From: JBDWFY01 sp964291365 | GTDB lineage: Bacteria > Pseudomonadota > Alphaproteobacteria > Rhizobiales > Stappiaceae | Length of the DNA stretch: 64,000 nt | Assembly (NCBI GenBank): GCA_964291365.2 | Contig: OZ220018.1 | Span: forward strand, 248,001 to 312,000 | Direction of reading: 5' to 3' | Shown here: positions 61,444 to 64,000 of the stretch, one piece after another | How positions within the stretch are numbered: the stretch's first letter is position 1 | Layout: each line of letters begins with the position of its first letter | Program-made: the position numbers and the translations under genes | Notes under the pieces: model-generated | The model's database searches: none | Told to the model about the DNA's origin: nothing | Seen by the model: only the letters and a program-made list of their open reading frames with translations

Positions 61444-63054
61444 TTAAGTTTCTTGTGAATAGTATCTCTCAGCAAAGATGTGTTTATTTGGTAGCACATC
61501 TTCTCTCTTTCTGTTCTTGTACCACCTTCCAACAACAAGGAGTAGTCCACTTGAAATTAATAAAACAAGAAACACTGAAAGTAGGTACCAAAATTCACAG
61601 CTAATGATTCCTTTGCTCCAGGTTGATGACTGCAGAGTGAATGACCAGTAGATGCCATATTCAACTATTGCAAATAAAAATGCATTTCCATAAACTGTGC
61701 TTATGATAAACCCTCTCATTGAGTATGGGCTTTGTGATGTAAGAAATTCGATACCACCAATACCAAGCACGGTCAAAGAAGTTGATTGTAAAAAACGTTC
61801 TAAAGCTATCCATTTACTATTAAAGCTGGAAGTTATATCTTGTTGCAAATGAAAGATGCAGTTGATTGTGATGTTCTTCCCATGCTCTTCTATGTAAGTT
61901 TTTCTTGCAACCACATCCAACACTATAAGTGTGATAAGTCTTGCTAGTTGCAGTACCATTCCTGCAAATATTTTTTGATAGATTTTGATTGATGGCAAGT
62001 ACTTGTACAAAATCGGGTAGATTACAAATTCGTATAGAGGTATGATTATGGCAATGATACTGCATCCAAATGCAACAGTGAAAAACCTCTCCAGGTAACA
62101 TTCTCTGGCATTAGTGCTAAAGGGTTGTTGGATGTGGAAGAGAATATGATTAGTTGGCCTGTCCATTACTGCTATTTCACCTGAAAGTACACTAATAGGG
62201 ATGATCACGATTTGTAATCGTAGAAATGTTTTGACGTCTTCCACCTGCTCTGTTGTAAACGGTCCTCCATATTTACTCTTACCAAAGTCAATACGAGAAG
62301 GAAGCTCATCTTCACAGTAGGTGAAAGCACTCCTCTGTTCTGGATGTTTGTGTTTAATAGCGTACCTTATCACTCTATAGATAAGGGTAATAGGGTTCTG
62401 TGTTTTTGGTTCCTTAGTTAATGATTTTTCAAACAGAAATAGTGAACAGACTACCAAAGTAACACATGTGCAAGTAACTAACAGTCCAAAGATATGATAC
62501 TCTTGTTTCATGCACATATGAAGAAAGCTCACGATAGCACCAGTGCTGTAGTATGTCCAAACATACCAACTAATGAATGCAGTAATCTCAGTTGTGGAAG
62601 CATCTTGGAGTTGGTCTAGTCCAAACTGAATCGCATTAGCTTGGTATCCTCCAAAGCCAATGGCCATTATAGAAATCATGGTCAGAGAAATTCCTCTCGA
62701 AAAATTGTGATAGCCCATTACAACTTTATCAATTACAGAGTTTAGTGTTGCCAGTATAGAGGTAATCCACATGATCCATATGCTCCATTGTATCACTTTG
62801 TACCTTCTAACGAAGTTGTTTATCATCCACCCAACAATGGGTAGAGTTACACCCCAGGCAATAGGTCCCTCTTTTAATCCTGTAGCCACAAAAATTAAAA
62901 GATACTGGTAAACACTTAACAATAGGATATTCCATACGATGATTAAAATTGCTCCATTATTCTTAACTTTTCTCATTTTTTGAAAAGCATACTTTAATTT
63001 TTGTGTCAGTTGATATTCGGTTTCATGCCCACCTAGTAGAGAAATTTGCTCCAT
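61444..63054 (-). CDS. POT/SLC15-like membrane protein, copy 17 (536 aa, divergent motif A)
   Basis: Single open exon from ATG 63054 (MEQISLLGGHETE). Closest relative is copy 16. In order: basic N-tail QKLKYAFQKMRKVKNNG; TM1; motif A region GWMINNFVRRYK at about 74 (Leu to Met, Ala-Asp to Ile-Asn, Gly to Arg); QFGLDQLQDAST; TKEPKTQNPITLIYR; invariant block at about 241-276 (EQRSAFTYCED), whose 105 coding bases differ at only three positions from copy 1 at the other end of the window; TSQSPYSMRGFII; tail NRKREDVLPNKHIFAERYYSQET with Lys for Glu. A clean frame plus shared motif A changes with copy 16 suggest a functional sub-branch rather than decay. Confidence 0.85.
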   Translation of the reverse strand: MEQISLLGGHETEYQLTQKLKYAFQKMRKVKNNGAILIIVWNILLLSVYQYLLIFVATGLKEGPIAWGVTLPIVGWMINNFVRRYKVIQWSIWIMWITSILATLNSVIDKVVMGYHNFSRGISLTMISIMAIGFGGYQANAIQFGLDQLQDASTTEITAFISWYVWTYYSTGAIVSFLHMCMKQEYHIFGLLVTCTCVTLVVCSLFLFEKSLTKEPKTQNPITLIYRVIRYAIKHKHPEQRSAFTYCEDELPSRIDFGKSKYGGPFTTEQVEDVKTFLRLQIVIIPISVLSGEIAVMDRPTNHILFHIQQPFSTNARECYLERFFTVAFGCSIIAIIIPLYEFVIYPILYKYLPSIKIYQKIFAGMVLQLARLITLIVLDVVARKTYIEEHGKNITINCIFHLQQDITSSFNSKWIALERFLQSTSLTVLGIGGIEFLTSQSPYSMRGFIISTVYGNAFLFAIVEYGIYWSFTLQSSTWSKGIISCEFWYLLSVFLVLLISSGLLLVVGRWYKNRKREDVLPNKHIFAERYYSQET

Positions 63055-63821
63055 TGATGTAGTATATATACACTACTACTGAATTTACTTAATTCAATAC
63101 TTCTAGGTGGACACCAGGTAGGTAGCTGATGAGCTTTTATAGAATGCGGATACTGTTGTTAATATAGTTAAATGGTGATATTGAGTATGTCTCCGTACAA
63201 CTACCTACATGTTTATAGTTCTGACCTGTTAGTACCTTTTTAGTAAGTGTGTGATGCTTGAATGCCATTCAGTGCATACTGCATTGTTTTGCTTGCAGAT
63301 AAAGAAACTTTTTTCTGGGTTGATGTTAAATCTATGTGTGTTTCCGTTCATGCATAATTTGGTGTTTGGTCAGCAATGATCCTCTTGTGTCATCCCAAGT
63401 TTAAGAGTCCATAACAGTTGTATGTAGAGTTTAAACCTGTCTTAAACATTCAGTGTTTCTACTACCAGTATCAGCTGCCGTTAATTGAATGTTGAGCACA
63501 ATAGTCTAAGACTTATTGCTGATGCCATATAAATCGACTAGCGTGGATTGTAGTGCTCACACTACAAACAAACATACCAGGGTTTCAAAGTGTTTATTGA
63601 AAAGTGGAATGATCGCACAAGTTCACTTTCAGCATGCCTTTAAGTAAACAGTCAACAAACGTTTAAGCCGGCAATAGCAAGTGCTATACACTACTTTATT
63701 ACCCCAGAAACTTAACAGACATCTTAAAGTACAACTGTACATTAATTTTATCACATGAAAAAGAATACAGTGGAGCACTGAGTAGACTTTCAACACAATG
63801 TTCAAGTGAATCACACTGTAA
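63055..63821. other. intergenic between divergent copies 17 and 18
   Basis: No gene or clear repeat seen. Copies 17 and 18 point away from each other, so both promoters would lie here. Confidence 0.4.
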
Positions 63822-64000
63822 ATCCACCAATAATATTAGAAAACTTAAGAACAAGGGAGCCATTGTTAGTAGTGCTTGTTTGGAATTTTATTGTATCCTG
63901 TTATTTAAAGCATCTTGTACCAAAAAGGGTGGGAGATAACTACATTGGCTTGGGGTCTAACTCTACCCTTTGCTGGATGGCTGGCTGATATTCAATTTGG
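63822..64000 (+). pseudogene. POT/SLC15-like copy 18, plus strand, N-terminal part, probably broken
   Basis: Runs off the right edge. Readable across frames: CKSTNNIRKLKNKGAIV, then a 4-bp insertion relative to other copies, VLVWNFIVSCYLKHLV, then another shift, ITTLAWGLTLPFAGWLADIQ. No ATG in frame with the N-tail was found just upstream. Two frameshifts within 180 bases mark it as a pseudogene, though the rest lies outside the window. Confidence 0.7.

Overview
The window looks like nuclear DNA from an early-branching animal, most likely a demosponge. It is AT-rich, with short GT-AG introns, an animal-type WASH-complex gene, a BEL/Pao LTR retrotransposon (a metazoan group), many MITE-like and foldback repeats, and a large array of POT/SLC15-like membrane protein genes. 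The sponge assignment is inference from the gene family and repeat style; there is no species marker here.

Main content: a tandem array of intronless genes for about 530-555 aa multi-pass membrane proteins related to the proton-coupled oligopeptide transporter family (POT/PTR2, SLC15). I count 18 copies plus two decayed scraps. Eight are open: one running off the left edge (1-1424), then 5519-7174, 18866-20500, 21352-22986, 34081-35742, 50615-52249, 57885-59486 and 61444-63054. The others are pseudogenes or fragments: 3318-4667, 16394-18143 (+), 27209-28427, 29823-31504, 43469-45123, 47776-49446, 49950-50228, 53217-53609, 54573-56246 and 63822-64000 (+). All open copies are on the minus strand. 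Every recognisable copy descends from one architecture: a basic N-tail (CCKxxYxxRxxKxKG), TM1, an MFS motif A region (GWLAD-GRYK), a DQLxDAS segment, a nearly invariant cytosolic block (RSAFTY to VEDVKTF), a PYSM segment, and a fixed C-tail (KRED-LPNEH-AERYY). There are two subfamilies, one with GWLAD and REDVLPNEHIF, the other with GWLTD and REDLLPNEHFF.

8243-15758 (+) holds 25 exons of WASHC4 (SWIP, KIAA1033), a subunit of the WASH actin-nucleation complex on endosomes. About the first 260 residues of the usual protein are not recognisable upstream, and the C-terminus carries an unusual polyproline tail. The region just upstream is a foldback element followed by a 96-bp tandem repeat.

36906-43108 (-) is a full-length BEL/Pao retrotransposon. 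It has 223/224-bp LTRs that differ by one indel, a perfect 5-bp target duplication, a tRNA-type primer site, a polypurine tract and one 1851-codon gag-pol frame. It sits inside an older foldback-ended repeat that also occurs, inverted, at 24.4-25.9 kb.

29.8-36.3 kb and 43.4-49.9 kb are a segmental duplication, each holding two transporter copies and a decayed fragment of another multi-pass protein. Related pieces continue to 56 kb. The rest of the intergenic DNA is mainly MITEs, palindromes and decayed duplicate sequence. No rRNA, tRNA or CRISPR was seen.
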